Shown: piece by piece, positions 35,249 through 44,032 of the stretch
Layout: every line of letters begins with the position of its first letter
Numbering within the stretch: position 1 is the stretch's first letter
From: Actinomycetota bacterium
Lineage (GTDB): Bacteria > Actinomycetota > Acidimicrobiia > IMCC26256 > JAENVU01
Direction of reading: 5' to 3'
Assembly: GCA_016870395.1 (NCBI GenBank)
Contig: VGBT01000008.1
Coordinates: 1 to 64,000 of the forward strand
DNA: 64,000 bases
The notes under the pieces: generated by a model
The model's input: the letters and a program-made list of their open reading frames with translations, nothing else
The model's database searches: none
What the model was told of the DNA's origin: nothing
Translations under genes and position numbers: made by a program

Positions 35249-36733
35249 CTATTGCGCCAGGGCGTCCACCAGCTCGGCCGGTGTCGGGCACCGGTGGAAC
35301 AACCGCTCGACGTGCGCCCGGCTTCCCTTGAGCGGTTCCATCATCGGGATCCGCCGCAGGGGGTCCGTGCCCACGTCGAGGATGATGCTGTCCCAGTTGG
35401 CCGCGACCACCGCTTCGGGCCAGCGGGCCAGGCATCCGCCCCGGAAGTAGGCACGGGTCCGGCCGGGAGCCTCGGTCACCGCGGCGAGCACGGCGTCCTC
35501 GGCGACCAGGCGTTCGATCTTGCCCGCCCGCACCAGCCGCTCGTAGAGCGACCGCTCGGGGCGCACGTCGTGGTACTGGAGGTCGAGCAGCGCGAGCTTG
35601 GGGTCGTCCCAGTCGAGCCTGTCGCGCTCGCGGTACGCCTCGAGCAGGGCGAGCTTGGTCACCCAGTCGAGCGTGCCGTCGAGGCCCATCGGGTCGCGCT
35701 CCAGCGCGCCGAGCACCTGCTCCCAGCGGACCAGCACCGTCTCGGCCACCTCCCCGCCGCACTCCTCCAGCCCCACCTCGTCGGCGTACTTCTGGGCGAG
35801 GCGAAGGAACTCCCACTGCAACTCCACCGCGGTACAGGACCCGCCCTCGGTCAGGTCGACCGTCGCGCGACACGTGAGGTCGTGGCTCACTGTGCGCACC
35901 GCGTGCACCGGCCCGACGATCGAAAGGTCCTTGCCGATGAAGTCGTCCTCGATCATGGCGAGCACGATGGCGGTCGTACCCACCTTCAGGAACGTCGACG
36001 TCTCGCAGAGGTTCGCGTCGCCGGCGATCACGTGGAGGCGGCGGTACTTCTGGGGATCCGCGTGCGGCTCGTCGCGCGTGTTGACCAACGGCCGCTTCAA
36101 CGTCGTCTCGAGCCCGACCTCCTCCTCGAAGAAGTCGGCTCGCGAGGAGATCTGGTAGTCGACGGCCTCCGCGCCGTTCTCGGCGCCGACCTTCCCCGCA
36201 CCCGTGAACAGCTGGCGACTCACGAACCAGGGCAGCAAATTGCGCACCAGCGACGCGAACGGCACCGTGCGGTCCACAAGGTAGTTCTCGTGGCACCCGT
36301 ACGAGTTGCCCTTGCCGTCGGAGTTGTTCTTGTAGACGACGACCTCCTGGCCTGGCTCCATGATGCGGCGCGCGGCCTGCATTGACCGGGCGAGGATCCG
36401 CTCCCCCGCCTTGTCGGCCGCTACGAGCTCGAGCGCGTCCAGGCACTCCGGCGTGGAGTACTCGGGGTGCGCGTGGTCGACGTAGTAGCGGGCACCGTTG
36501 GTGAGCACGGTGTTCACCAGATGGGTCTCGACCTCGGGGGCCTGGCCGCCGTCGCGCCCGAACCCGCGCGCGTCGCGCCCCGGCGACTCGTCCTCGAAGT
36601 CCCAGCCGACGCGCCGGTGCTCCACGTACCCGTTGATGAGCAGAGACGACGCGAGCACCGGGTTCGCGTCGTGCGCGCCGCGCAACGAGACGCCGTACTC
36701 CGTCTCGATCCCGCACACCTTCGGCACTGCCAC
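35249..36733 (-). CDS. dop: Pup deamidase/depupylase Dop
   Basis: 494 aa. MAVPKVCGIETEYGVSLRGA has the catalytic Glu in GIETEYG. VGWDFEDESPGRDARGF is the Dop loop absent from PafA and so separates the two. Also [34 protein letters not shown] and [19 protein letters not shown]. With Pup ending in Glu, its main role should be removing Pup from substrates. Confidence 0.96.
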   Translation of the reverse strand: MAVPKVCGIETEYGVSLRGAHDANPVLASSLLINGYVEHRRVGWDFEDESPGRDARGFGRDGGQAPEVETHLVNTVLTNGARYYVDHAHPEYSTPECLDALELVAADKAGERILARSMQAARRIMEPGQEVVVYKNNSDGKGNSYGCHENYLVDRTVPFASLVRNLLPWFVSRQLFTGAGKVGAENGAEAVDYQISSRADFFEEEVGLETTLKRPLVNTRDEPHADPQKYRRLHVIAGDANLCETSTFLKVGTTAIVLAMIEDDFIGKDLSIVGPVHAVRTVSHDLTCRATVDLTEGGSCTAVELQWEFLRLAQKYADEVGLEECGGEVAETVLVRWEQVLGALERDPMGLDGTLDWVTKLALLEAYRERDRLDWDDPKLALLDLQYHDVRPERSLYERLVRAGKIERLVAEDAVLAAVTEAPGRTRAYFRGGCLARWPEAVVAANWDSIILDVGTDPLRRIPMMEPLKGSRAHVERLFHRCPTPAELVDALAQ

Positions 36734-36796
36734 GCGATCAGCCTACCTGTCTCGGGTCGCGCCCGGGCTCGCACGCGCCGACGCGCGATTGCGCTC

Positions 36797-38557
36797 CTAG
36801 AGGTACTGGCCGGTGGTGACGCGCTCGATCTGGCGTCCGCCGCCCTGGTCCACGTCGCCCTCGGAAAGTAGCGTGCGCACGAACACGATCCGCTCGCCCT
36901 TCTTGCCCGAGATTTTCGCCCAGTCGTCGGGGTTGGTCGTGTTCGGCAAATCCTCGTGCTCGCGATACTCCTGCTTGATCGAGTCGAGCAGGTCCTGGGT
37001 GCAGATCCCGCGCGCGCCGCCCGCGATCTGTCGCTTGATCGACAGCTTCTTCGCGCGCCGCACGACGTTCTCGATCATGGCGCCCGACGAGAAGTCCTTG
37101 AAGAACAGAGTCTCCTTGTCGCCGTTCTGGTACGTGACCTCGAGGAACCGGTTCGCCTCGTCGGCCGCGTACATCGCCTCGACCGCGCGATCGATCATCA
37201 CGCGCACCGCAGCGGCGGCGTCGCCGTCATGGTGCTTGGTCTCGTCCTCGGCGATCGGCAGGGTTGGCAGCAGATAGCGGGAGAAGATCTGCTTCGCAGA
37301 CGCCTCGTCGGGGCGTTCGATCTTGATCTTCACGTCGAGGCGCCCGGGGCGGAGGATCGCGGGGTCGATCAGGTCCTCCCGGTTCGACGCGCCGATGACG
37401 ATCACGTTCTTGAGGCTCTCCACCCCGTCGATCTCGGCAAGGAGCTGGGGAACGATGGTGCTCTCGATGTCGGAGGAGATCCCGGTGCCGCGGGTGCGGA
37501 ACAGGGAGTCCATCTCGTCGAAGAACACGATGACGGGCACGCCCTCCTCGCTCTTCTCCCGGGCGCGCTCGAAGATGAGCCGGATCTGACGCTCCGTCTC
37601 GCCTACGTACTTGTTGAGCAGTTCGGGGCCCTTGATGTTCAGGAAGTAGGAACGGGTCTTCGCGTTGCCCGTCTTCTCGGCCACGCGCTGCGCGAGCGAG
37701 TTGGCGACCGCCTTGGCGATGAGCGTCTTGCCGCACCCCGGCGGGCCGTAGAGCAGGATGCCCTTCGGTGGCGCCAGATCGTGCTCGTGGAACAGCTCCG
37801 CATGCAGGTACGGCAGCTCGACCGCGTCGTGGATCTGCTCGATCTGGTCGTCGAGGCCGCCGACGTCGGCGTAGGTGATGTCGGGCACCTCCTCGAGGAC
37901 GAGCTCCTCCACCTCCGGGCGGGGGATGCGCTCCACGAGCAGCCCCGAGCGCGCCTCCATCAGCACGTGCTCGCCTGCGCGCAGCCGCACGCCGAGCAGA
38001 TCGTCGGCCAGCTCGCACACCCGCTCCTCGTCGGCGCGACCCACCACCAGCGCGCGCAGACCGTCCTCGAGCAGCTCCTTGAAGACCACCACCTCGCCCT
38101 GGGACTCCGGGGCGCGCGCGAGCACCACGTTGAGCGACTCGTTGAGGACGACCTCCTGGCCGCGTGACAGCTCCTCGACCTCGAGCTCGGGGTGCACGTT
38201 GACCCGCATCTTGCGTCCGGCCGTGAACACGTCGACGGTGCCGTCGTCGTTGGCCCCCAGCAAGGTGCCGTAGCCGGACGGGGGCATCGTGAGCTTCTCT
38301 ACCTCCTCACGCAGCGCCGCGATGTGCTCGCGCGCTTCGCGCAAGGTGGCCGAGAGCCGCTCGTTCTGGGACACTGCCTGCGCCAGCTGACCCTTGGTCT
38401 CGAGCAGCCGCTCCTCCAGGGTTCGCACCCGCTTGGGCGCATCTTGGAGCCGGCGCCGGAGGAGCACCATGTCCTCCTCGAGCGTCTTGATCTGGTCCTG
38501 GAGCTCGCCGACCTGGCGCTCGTACTCGGCGAGGCGTCGTTCGTGCTCGGCAGCCAC
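36797..38557 (-). CDS. arc: Proteasome-associated AAA+ ATPase ARC/Mpa
   Basis: 586 aa from GTG 38557, chosen because GAGGAGGAGG lies just upstream on the minus strand; the track start (38710) and ATG 38590 have no such site. An N-terminal coiled coil ([23 protein letters not shown]) recruits Pup. OB domains and an AAA+ module follow: Walker A GPPGCGKT (~272), Walker [11 protein letters not shown], second region of homology near GRLDVKIKI. The C-terminus is GQYL, the conserved tail that opens the 20S gate. Confidence 0.95.
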   Translation of the reverse strand: MAAEHERRLAEYERQVGELQDQIKTLEEDMVLLRRRLQDAPKRVRTLEERLLETKGQLAQAVSQNERLSATLREAREHIAALREEVEKLTMPPSGYGTLLGANDDGTVDVFTAGRKMRVNVHPELEVEELSRGQEVVLNESLNVVLARAPESQGEVVVFKELLEDGLRALVVGRADEERVCELADDLLGVRLRAGEHVLMEARSGLLVERIPRPEVEELVLEEVPDITYADVGGLDDQIEQIHDAVELPYLHAELFHEHDLAPPKGILLYGPPGCGKTLIAKAVANSLAQRVAEKTGNAKTRSYFLNIKGPELLNKYVGETERQIRLIFERAREKSEEGVPVIVFFDEMDSLFRTRGTGISSDIESTIVPQLLAEIDGVESLKNVIVIGASNREDLIDPAILRPGRLDVKIKIERPDEASAKQIFSRYLLPTLPIAEDETKHHDGDAAAAVRVMIDRAVEAMYAADEANRFLEVTYQNGDKETLFFKDFSSGAMIENVVRRAKKLSIKRQIAGGARGICTQDLLDSIKQEYREHEDLPNTTNPDDWAKISGKKGERIVFVRTLLSEGDVDQGGGRQIERVTTGQYL

Positions 38558-38769
38558 GATGCCTCCTCCTCTCGCTCCTCGTGACGCCATGACCGGTCGG
38601 CCACGGCCTCTACGCGGGACCCTAGCGATCCCACGTCCTCCCGATGTGCATTTTCCCCGAAGGGGCCTGGTGAATTGCTGTCGCGTGCCGATATGTCGGT
38701 ACGCTCCCATCGACCACCCCCCGCTCCACCCTGAGCCCCCGCTCGGGGCGACCTCGAGGAGAAGGCCAC
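38558..38769. promoter_or_regulatory. Divergent intergenic region arc / ferredoxin
   Basis: 212 bases between the arc start (minus) and the ferredoxin start (plus). It must hold promoters for both the proteasome locus and the ferredoxin. An AT-richer stretch (GCATTTTCCCC, TGAATTGCTG, GATATGTCGG) is at 38646-38705. I cannot assign -35/-10 boxes firmly. Confidence 0.4.
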
Positions 38770-39003
38770 ATGAAGGTCTGGATCGACCAGGACCTCTGCA
38801 CCGGCGACGGGCTCTGCGAGGAGATCGCGCCCGCCGTGTTCACCCTGCTCGACGACGGCCTGGCCTACGTGAAGGAGGCGGACAAGGTCTTCTCGGACCC
38901 GGGCGGGCCCGAGGGCATCGTCAACATCCCCGACGGCATGCTCGAGGCCACCATCGAGGCCGCCGAGGAGTGCCCCGGGGAGTGCATCTTCATCGAGGAG
39001 TAG
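38770..39003 (+). CDS. 3Fe-4S type ferredoxin
   Basis: 77 aa. [26 protein letters not shown] and [11 protein letters not shown] provide Cys ligands with Asp replacing the second Cys (C-x2-D-x2-C), the pattern of the cytochrome P450-type 3Fe-4S ferredoxins. It probably donates electrons to a P450 or similar oxidoreductase elsewhere. A good Shine-Dalgarno (GAGGAGAAGG) precedes ATG 38770. Confidence 0.9.
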   Translation: MKVWIDQDLCTGDGLCEEIAPAVFTLLDDGLAYVKEADKVFSDPGGPEGIVNIPDGMLEATIEAAEECPGECIFIEE

Positions 39004-39027
39004 CCCTCCGGGCACGGAGTGCGGTGG

Positions 39028-39054
39028 CGGCCCGGGTCCTGGTGCCCCGGGCCG
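39028..39054 (+). terminator. Ferredoxin terminator hairpin
   Basis: CGGCCCGGG and CCCGGGCCG form a perfect 9-bp stem with a 9-nt loop, 24 bases after the ferredoxin stop, followed by TTGCGC rather than a long U-run. Confidence 0.6.
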
Positions 39055-39333
39055 TTGCGCGCCCGGGGCGGTACAGTTGGGGCCCCTGTGGGCCGAGAGA
39101 CAGGCTCGCGACGCCGAAGCGAGGAGCAGCGGCCCACGGAACTGGGTCGCCCGAGCGGGGCCCGAGCGGCCTGTGCCGAAGGCGCAAGAGCGGAAAGGTG
39201 GTGAGGCGCATGCATACCGGCGAACCCCCGAGTAGATGCGACCGCGCCCGCCGTCCGTGCTGCGTCTGAGCTGACGAGCCGACGGGCCGGTCCTGTGCGC
39301 CCGCGTCCGTCCGCCCCTCGAAGGAGGTGTGTT
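39055..39333 (+). promoter_or_regulatory. Long structured leader of the MgtE-N/NRAMP operon
   Basis: About 280 untranslated bases. A TACAGT -10-like box is at 39072-39077. GTGGGCCG (39088-39095) pairs perfectly with CGGCCCAC (39130-39137), enclosing a 5-bp stem CTCGC/GCGAG. A TGTGCC-GAA-GGCGCA hairpin follows (39172-39186), then a uORF whose 5' part lies in a CGCAT/ATGCG stem. CCTC-GAAG-GAGG folds over the Shine-Dalgarno (AAGGAGG). I do not recognise an M-box or yybP-ykoY class, and cannot exclude a divergent member without covariance search. Confidence 0.6.
39210..39269 (+). CDS. Candidate leader peptide (uORF)
   Basis: ATG 39210 to TGA 39269 encodes MHTGEPPSRCDRARRPCCV (19 aa). GGTGAGG lies 3 bases before ATG; GTG 39198/39201 are in-frame alternatives. 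It has an early acidic/Pro-Pro tract (EPPSR), reminiscent of the acidic/Pro-rich starts that destabilise ribosomes in MgtL-type Mg2+ leaders, and a terminal CC pair before the stop, reminiscent of Cys attenuation peptides. Either is inference; it may not be translated. Confidence 0.4.
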   Translation: MHTGEPPSRCDRARRPCCV

Positions 39334-40689
39334 ATGGCCCGTCGCCCTCCCCTGCCCACGCCCGCCGCGCTCCGACGCCGGCGCGAGCACCGAACCCAGC
39401 GCCTCCTCGCGAACCGCGCCGTCGCGGAAGCGCTCGTGTCCGCGGCCGGCCTCGTCGGTCGGCCGGTCCTGGCCCGCGGCGGTGCGGAGGTCGGCCGCGT
39501 CGTCGACTTCGTCGTTCGGTGGCAGGGCGAGACCTACCCGCCGGTCACCGGCCTGGTGGTCCGGGTGGGACGACGCCGCGCGTACGTGCCCGCCGAAGCC
39601 GTCGCGGACGTCGTCCCGGACCGCGTCACCCTCAGCACCGCACGCCTCGACCTGCGCGACTTCGAGCGGCGCACCGGCGAGGTGGTGCTCAACGGCGACG
39701 TGGTCGACCACCAGCTCGTCGACGTCGACGGGGTGCGGGTCGTGCGGGCCGCCGACCTCTACCTCTCGCGCGTCGGCGAGCTGTATCGCCTTGTGGGTGT
39801 CGACGTGGGCTTCCAGACGCTGCTCCGCCGGCTCGGCCCGAGCCGCTGGCGGCGGCGCCCGACGCCGGACCGCGTCATCGACTGGGGGGCGATCCAGCCG
39901 TTCGGCACCGGCGCCTCGGAGCCGGGCCCGCCGGGGCCGATGCGCCTCCACCGACCCAACCATGCGCTGCGCCGCCTTCGCCCCGCCGAGGTCGCGGACC
40001 TCCTCGAGGAGCTCGGTCGCGAAGAGCGCCAGGAGCTGCTCGCCGCGCTGGAGCCGGAGGCGGCCGCGGACGCGCTCGAGGAGATGGACCCCGACGAGCT
40101 CGGCGCGCTCCTGCGCGAGTCCGGCACCAAGCAGGCGGCCGAGCTGCTCGCCGAGATGGAGCCCGACGAGGCCGTCGATGCGCTGCGCGACCTGGAGGTC
40201 GGCGAGGTCGACGAGATCCTGGCCGTCATGACCTCGACGGTCGCCGACCGCCTGCGCGCGCTGCTGCTGTACCGGGAGGGCTCGGCCGGCGGGCTGATGA
40301 CCACCAACCTCGTCCTGGTCCGGCCGCACCAGACCGTCGGCGAGGTCCGCCGCATCCTGCGCACGCAGGCCGAGCATCAGGACGACGTCGACGCGGTGAT
40401 CATCGTCGACGAGAACGGCCGGGTGGTACACGACCTCGGCCTGTGGGAGCTGCTCGTCGCGGCGAAGAACGACGCCGTCATCGACGTGGCCGGCCCGCCC
40501 GAACCGACGACGGTCCAGCCGGACGCGCCGCTCAAGGAGGTCGTGGACCAGTTCATCGACTCGCGCGGTTCGTCGCTGCTCGTGGTCGACGAGCAGGACC
40601 GTCCCGTCGGGCGGATCCTCGCCGACGACCTGGTCGACGCGCTCGTGCCCGAGCACGGCCGCGTCCGCTTCCCGAGGCTGTTCGGCTAG
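39334..40689 (+). CDS. PRC-barrel / MgtE-N / CBS domain protein without membrane domain
   Basis: 451 aa from ATG 39334 after AAGGAGG. The N-terminal part has PRC-barrel-like repeats (VGRPVLARGGAEVGRVVDFVV; RTGEVVLNGDVVDHQLVDVDGVRVVRAADLYL). The central MgtE N-domain superhelix follows (LRRLRPAEVADLLEELGREERQELLAALEPEAAADALEEMDPDELGALL). A CBS pair is C-terminal (AGGLMTTNLVLVRPHQTVGEVRRILR; PDAPLKEVVDQFIDSRGSSLLVVDEQDRPVGRI). The MgtE transmembrane domain is absent. These domains bind Mg2+ in MgtE, so this is likely a soluble metal-sensing regulator of the NRAMP-like carrier five bases downstream. Confidence 0.85.
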   Translation: MARRPPLPTPAALRRRREHRTQRLLANRAVAEALVSAAGLVGRPVLARGGAEVGRVVDFVVRWQGETYPPVTGLVVRVGRRRAYVPAEAVADVVPDRVTLSTARLDLRDFERRTGEVVLNGDVVDHQLVDVDGVRVVRAADLYLSRVGELYRLVGVDVGFQTLLRRLGPSRWRRRPTPDRVIDWGAIQPFGTGASEPGPPGPMRLHRPNHALRRLRPAEVADLLEELGREERQELLAALEPEAAADALEEMDPDELGALLRESGTKQAAELLAEMEPDEAVDALRDLEVGEVDEILAVMTSTVADRLRALLLYREGSAGGLMTTNLVLVRPHQTVGEVRRILRTQAEHQDDVDAVIIVDENGRVVHDLGLWELLVAAKNDAVIDVAGPPEPTTVQPDAPLKEVVDQFIDSRGSSLLVVDEQDRPVGRILADDLVDALVPEHGRVRFPRLFG

Positions 40690-40694
40690 CTGTC

Positions 40695-41969
40695 ATGAGC
40701 GCGGTTCCTGTGTCCCCACCGCCGGCGCCTCGCCGGCGCCGCTACGTGCGGCCCGCCGCGATCCTGGGCATCCTCGGCCCGGGTCTGATCGCGGCCAACG
40801 CCGGCAACGACGCGGGCGGGATCGCGACCTACGCGGAGGCCGGCGCCCTTTTCGAGTACCGAACCTTGTTCATCTGCGTGTGCGTGATCGTCGCGCTCGT
40901 CGCAGTGCAGGAGATGGCCGCGCGGGTCGGTGCCTACAGCGGCGAGGGTCTGATGTCGCTCGTGCGTGAGCAGTTCTCGCTGCGCCTCGGCGCGTTCGCG
41001 GTGTGCTGCCTGCTGGTCGCGAACCTCGGTCTCGTCGTCTCGGAGTTCGCGGGCATCGGCGCCGCGCTCGAGATCTTCGGCGTCTCCCGGTACGTCTCCG
41101 TGCCGATCGCGGTGGTGGTGATCCTCGGCGTCGTGTTGTTCGGGTCCTACCGGTACGCGGAGCGGGTCTTCCTCGTCCTCTCGCTCGTGTTCCTCACCTA
41201 CCCGGTGGCCATGATCCTCGCCGATCCCGACTGGGGTGATGTCGTGTCCAACGCCCTGATCCCGCACTTCGTCGCCGACCGCGACTTCCTGCTGATCGCG
41301 GTTGCGCTCGTGGGGACGACGATCACGCCGTACATGCAGCTCTACCAGGCTGCCGCGGTCGCCGACCGTGGCATCGGCCCTGAGGACTATCGCAACGAGC
41401 GGATCGACGCAGTTTTCGGAGCCCTGTTCGCCGGGTTCATCTTCGTCTCGGTTTTGATCGCCACGGCGGCGACCATCGGGGGCACCGGCGGCATCACCTC
41501 CGCGGCCAACGCCGCGCAGGCGCTCGAGCCCGTCGCCGGTCAGCGCGCCGAGGCGCTGTTCGCGATCGGCCTGCTGGGAGCGTCGATGCTTGCGGCGGCC
41601 ATTGTCCCGCTGTCGACCGCCTACGGCCTCGCCGAGGCGGTGGGAGCCGAGCGCTCCGTCTCGCGCCGCTTCCGGGAAGCGCCGCTGTTCCTCGGGCTCT
41701 TCACGGCGCAGGTCTTGATCGGCGCCGCCGTCGCCTTGATCCCGGTGAATCTGATCGACCTGCTCGTGAGCATGCAGATCCTCAACGGGTTCATCACGCC
41801 CGTCATCCTGGTGATCCTCTTCGTGCTCACGAGCCGGCCCGCAGTCGTCGGCGACGCGGTGAACGGCCCGCGCTTGCGGGTTTTCGCGTTCGTGTGCGTG
41901 GTCGCGGTGTCGGTGTTGGCGGTGTCGGTGCTCGGTCTCACGGTCGCCGGATGGCTCGGCCTGGCCTGA
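40695..41969 (+). CDS. NRAMP-related divalent metal transporter with altered metal site
   Basis: 424 aa, about 11 membrane helices. Helix 1 reads GPGLIAANAGNDAGGIATYAEAGA, so the NRAMP signature DPGN is replaced by DAGG (Asp kept, Pro and Asn lost). Helix 6 reads GTTITPYMQLYQAAAV in place of the usual MPHNLYLHS, replacing the soft Met ligand with Thr. These changes point to a harder ion such as Mg2+, or Mn2+, rather than Fe2+. Partnership with an MgtE-N/CBS protein agrees. The last helix ends at the stop. Confidence 0.85.
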   Translation: MSAVPVSPPPAPRRRRYVRPAAILGILGPGLIAANAGNDAGGIATYAEAGALFEYRTLFICVCVIVALVAVQEMAARVGAYSGEGLMSLVREQFSLRLGAFAVCCLLVANLGLVVSEFAGIGAALEIFGVSRYVSVPIAVVVILGVVLFGSYRYAERVFLVLSLVFLTYPVAMILADPDWGDVVSNALIPHFVADRDFLLIAVALVGTTITPYMQLYQAAAVADRGIGPEDYRNERIDAVFGALFAGFIFVSVLIATAATIGGTGGITSAANAAQALEPVAGQRAEALFAIGLLGASMLAAAIVPLSTAYGLAEAVGAERSVSRRFREAPLFLGLFTAQVLIGAAVALIPVNLIDLLVSMQILNGFITPVILVILFVLTSRPAVVGDAVNGPRLRVFAFVCVVAVSVLAVSVLGLTVAGWLGLA

Positions 41970-41972
41970 CGC

Positions 41973-42020
41973 ATTCGGCGCCGGTTCCGCACTCCCTGGC
42001 GCTCGCTCTCGGCGCCGAAT
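41973..42020. terminator. Bidirectional terminator hairpin (nramp/marP)
   Basis: ATTCGGCGCCG (41973-41983) and CGGCGCCGAAT (42010-42020) form a perfect 11-bp stem with a 26-base loop, between convergent genes ending at 41969 and 42070. Confidence 0.6.
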
Positions 42021-42069
42021 TCGAGCATAGGCGCGCAAAGGGCGCGTGTCGGAACGTCGGGCGCCCCGA

Positions 42070-43236
42070 TCAGCCGATCAGGCAGTAGCCGGTGTCGACC
42101 GAATCGCGCGCGACGGAGGCGAGCACCGCGGAGAGCTCCGCATCGGTGAGGGCGTACGCGGTCCCCGCGAAAGCCGGGTCGATCGCGAACGCCACGCCCA
42201 CGACGGTGCCCTGCTCGTCGACGAGGGCGCTTCCGGAGTCACCGGGCTCGAGATCCGCGGCGAGCACGAAGACGTCGCGGCGGGTCTCGCTCGTGCGATA
42301 GATGTCGGAGCCGCGAGCGACGATGCGCTCCGCGATCCGGGCGGGTGAGAGTGAGAGCGGCCCGCCTCGCGAATAGCCGTACACAACGGCGAGCGCACCG
42401 ACGTCGGTGTCGCCGTGCGCGAGCGGTGGCGCGTCAAGGCCGGGGACGCGCAGGACCGCAAGGTCGCGGCGAGGATCAAAGCGGACCACCGTCGCGCGAT
42501 GGTCGCCCCCCTCCGCGTCGAGCACGGTGGTGTCGCGCTCCCCCGCCACGACGTGTGCGTTCGTGACCACGATGCCCGGCGCGGCGACGAAGCCCGAGCC
42601 CTTCTGGATCTGGTCACAGGCCTGTCCTTCGACGCGAACGACCGAAGCGCGCACTCGCGCGTCGACCTCCGGCGCGAGGAACGTGGTGGGGACCTCACCG
42701 GGCGGGCGGGGGCCGCCGTCGGGCCCGAAGACCTCGGGGTACGGCGCCTCGGCGACCATCCGCCCGAGCTCGCGCAGCGACGCCGGCGGCTCCGGCGCCA
42801 CGTCGTCGATCGTCGAGACGATCGTGGAGCCGCGGGCCTCCCGCGCGGGCCAGCCGGGTGCGCTGGTCAGCGCGGGGACCAGCAGCCACACGAGCACGAG
42901 CACACCGAAGACGCCGACGGTCGCACCGCCCGCCTGGTCGCCGCGGTGGAGCACCTCGCCGCCGGGGATGTGCTGCTGCACCAAGGTGCCGACCGCCAAT
43001 CCGAGCGCCTGGCCGAGCAGGCCGAGCCCGAACACGAACGCCAGGACCGCGAACAGGCGGCCACGGGGCGAGGCTCCGGCGAGCGCGGTCATCAGATCGG
43101 GCACGAACCGGATCGCGACGAAAACGGCCAGGGCGAGCCCGATCCACGACAGCGATCGGGCCAGGAAGCCGAGCCGGTACCCACCGATCGCGGCGGCGAC
43201 GATCGCCACCAGGATCACGGCGTCGAGGAGGTTCAA
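42070..43236 (-). CDS. marP: MarP-type membrane serine protease (CvpA + trypsin-like)
   Basis: 388 aa. Four N-terminal membrane helices of CvpA type (LLDAVILVAIVAAAIGGYRLGF) precede a periplasmic trypsin-like domain. The triad is His in VVTNAHVVAGERD (~225), Asp in RRDLAVLRV (~256) and Ser in EPGDSGSALVDEQG (~333). Two Cys (QACDQIQ and GYCLIG) may form the regulatory disulfide known in mycobacterial MarP (Rv3671c). It would act in the cell wall under acid or oxidative stress. Confidence 0.9.
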   Translation of the reverse strand: MNLLDAVILVAIVAAAIGGYRLGFLARSLSWIGLALAVFVAIRFVPDLMTALAGASPRGRLFAVLAFVFGLGLLGQALGLAVGTLVQQHIPGGEVLHRGDQAGGATVGVFGVLVLVWLLVPALTSAPGWPAREARGSTIVSTIDDVAPEPPASLRELGRMVAEAPYPEVFGPDGGPRPPGEVPTTFLAPEVDARVRASVVRVEGQACDQIQKGSGFVAAPGIVVTNAHVVAGERDTTVLDAEGGDHRATVVRFDPRRDLAVLRVPGLDAPPLAHGDTDVGALAVVYGYSRGGPLSLSPARIAERIVARGSDIYRTSETRRDVFVLAADLEPGDSGSALVDEQGTVVGVAFAIDPAFAGTAYALTDAELSAVLASVARDSVDTGYCLIG

Positions 43237-43246
43237 CGGCCCTCGC

Positions 43247-44029
43247 TCAGGTCGACGGCGCCAGGAGCCGCGCGTGGGTGAGGAAGCCGGTGTGGGCGAC
43301 CATGCGGTGATCGGGGCGCACCGACTGGCCCTCGACGTGCCAGCTCCGCTGGAGCACCTCGAGCGACTCCACCATCCCGAACGCGGAGTCGGTGAGTTCT
43401 TCGCGGAGGCGCGCGACCTGGCCGATCGTCGGTAGGTACGAGAGCAGAATGCCGCCAGGCCGGAGCGAGGCCTGCGCGTGCTTGACCACCCGCCACGGTT
43501 CCGGGAGGTCGAGCACCACCCGATCGAGCTCGACTTCGTCGATGCCGTCGTACACGTCTCGGACCTCGACGGTGAGCGGCACGTCGGGTCCGAGGAAGCC
43601 CTCTACGTTGCGCCGCGCCCGGTCGGCGAAGTCCTGGCGCAGCTCGTAGCCGAGCACCTGGCCGGTCGGCCCTACCGCGCGTAGCAGCGTCGTCGTGAGC
43701 GCGCCCGACCCCACTCCGGATTCGAGCACACGCGCACCCGGGAACACGTCACCCAGCATCAGGATCGGTCCCAGGTCCTTCGGGTAGATCACCTGTGCGC
43801 CACGCGGCATCTCGAGGATGTACTCCGACAGGGTCGGGCGCACCGCGACCATGCGCGCGCCCTGGCTCGTGCGGACGGCGATGCCCTCCTCGTTGCCGAT
43901 GAGCGCGGCGTGCTCGAGGACACCCGTGTGGCTGTGGAAGGCGCCGCCTTCGGCGAGCGTCACGAGGTGCCGCCGGCGCTTCGCGTCGACGAGCAGGACT
44001 CGGTCACCCACCGCGAACGGCCGGGGCAC
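43247..44029 (-). CDS. trmI: tRNA (adenine-58-N1)-methyltransferase TrmI
   Basis: 260 aa from GTG 44029. N-terminal domain SEYILEMPRGAQVIYPKDLGPILMLGDVFPGARVLESGVGSGALTTTLLRAVG has the SAM-binding GVGSGALT. LDRVVLDLPEPWRV carries the DxP catalytic motif. It methylates A58 in the T-loop. In mycobacteria a homolog (Rv2118c) lies near arc (Rv2115c), consistent with this locus. The ttuA gene ends 3 bases upstream. Confidence 0.93.
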   Translation of the reverse strand: MPRPFAVGDRVLLVDAKRRRHLVTLAEGGAFHSHTGVLEHAALIGNEEGIAVRTSQGARMVAVRPTLSEYILEMPRGAQVIYPKDLGPILMLGDVFPGARVLESGVGSGALTTTLLRAVGPTGQVLGYELRQDFADRARRNVEGFLGPDVPLTVEVRDVYDGIDEVELDRVVLDLPEPWRVVKHAQASLRPGGILLSYLPTIGQVARLREELTDSAFGMVESLEVLQRSWHVEGQSVRPDHRMVAHTGFLTHARLLAPST

Positions 44030-44032
44030 CGC

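Noticed and set aside
39082-39200. M-box or yybP-ykoY riboswitch upstream of the MgtE-N gene
   Set aside because: I could not match the core motifs of either class by eye, so no name was given; a covariance search is decisive.
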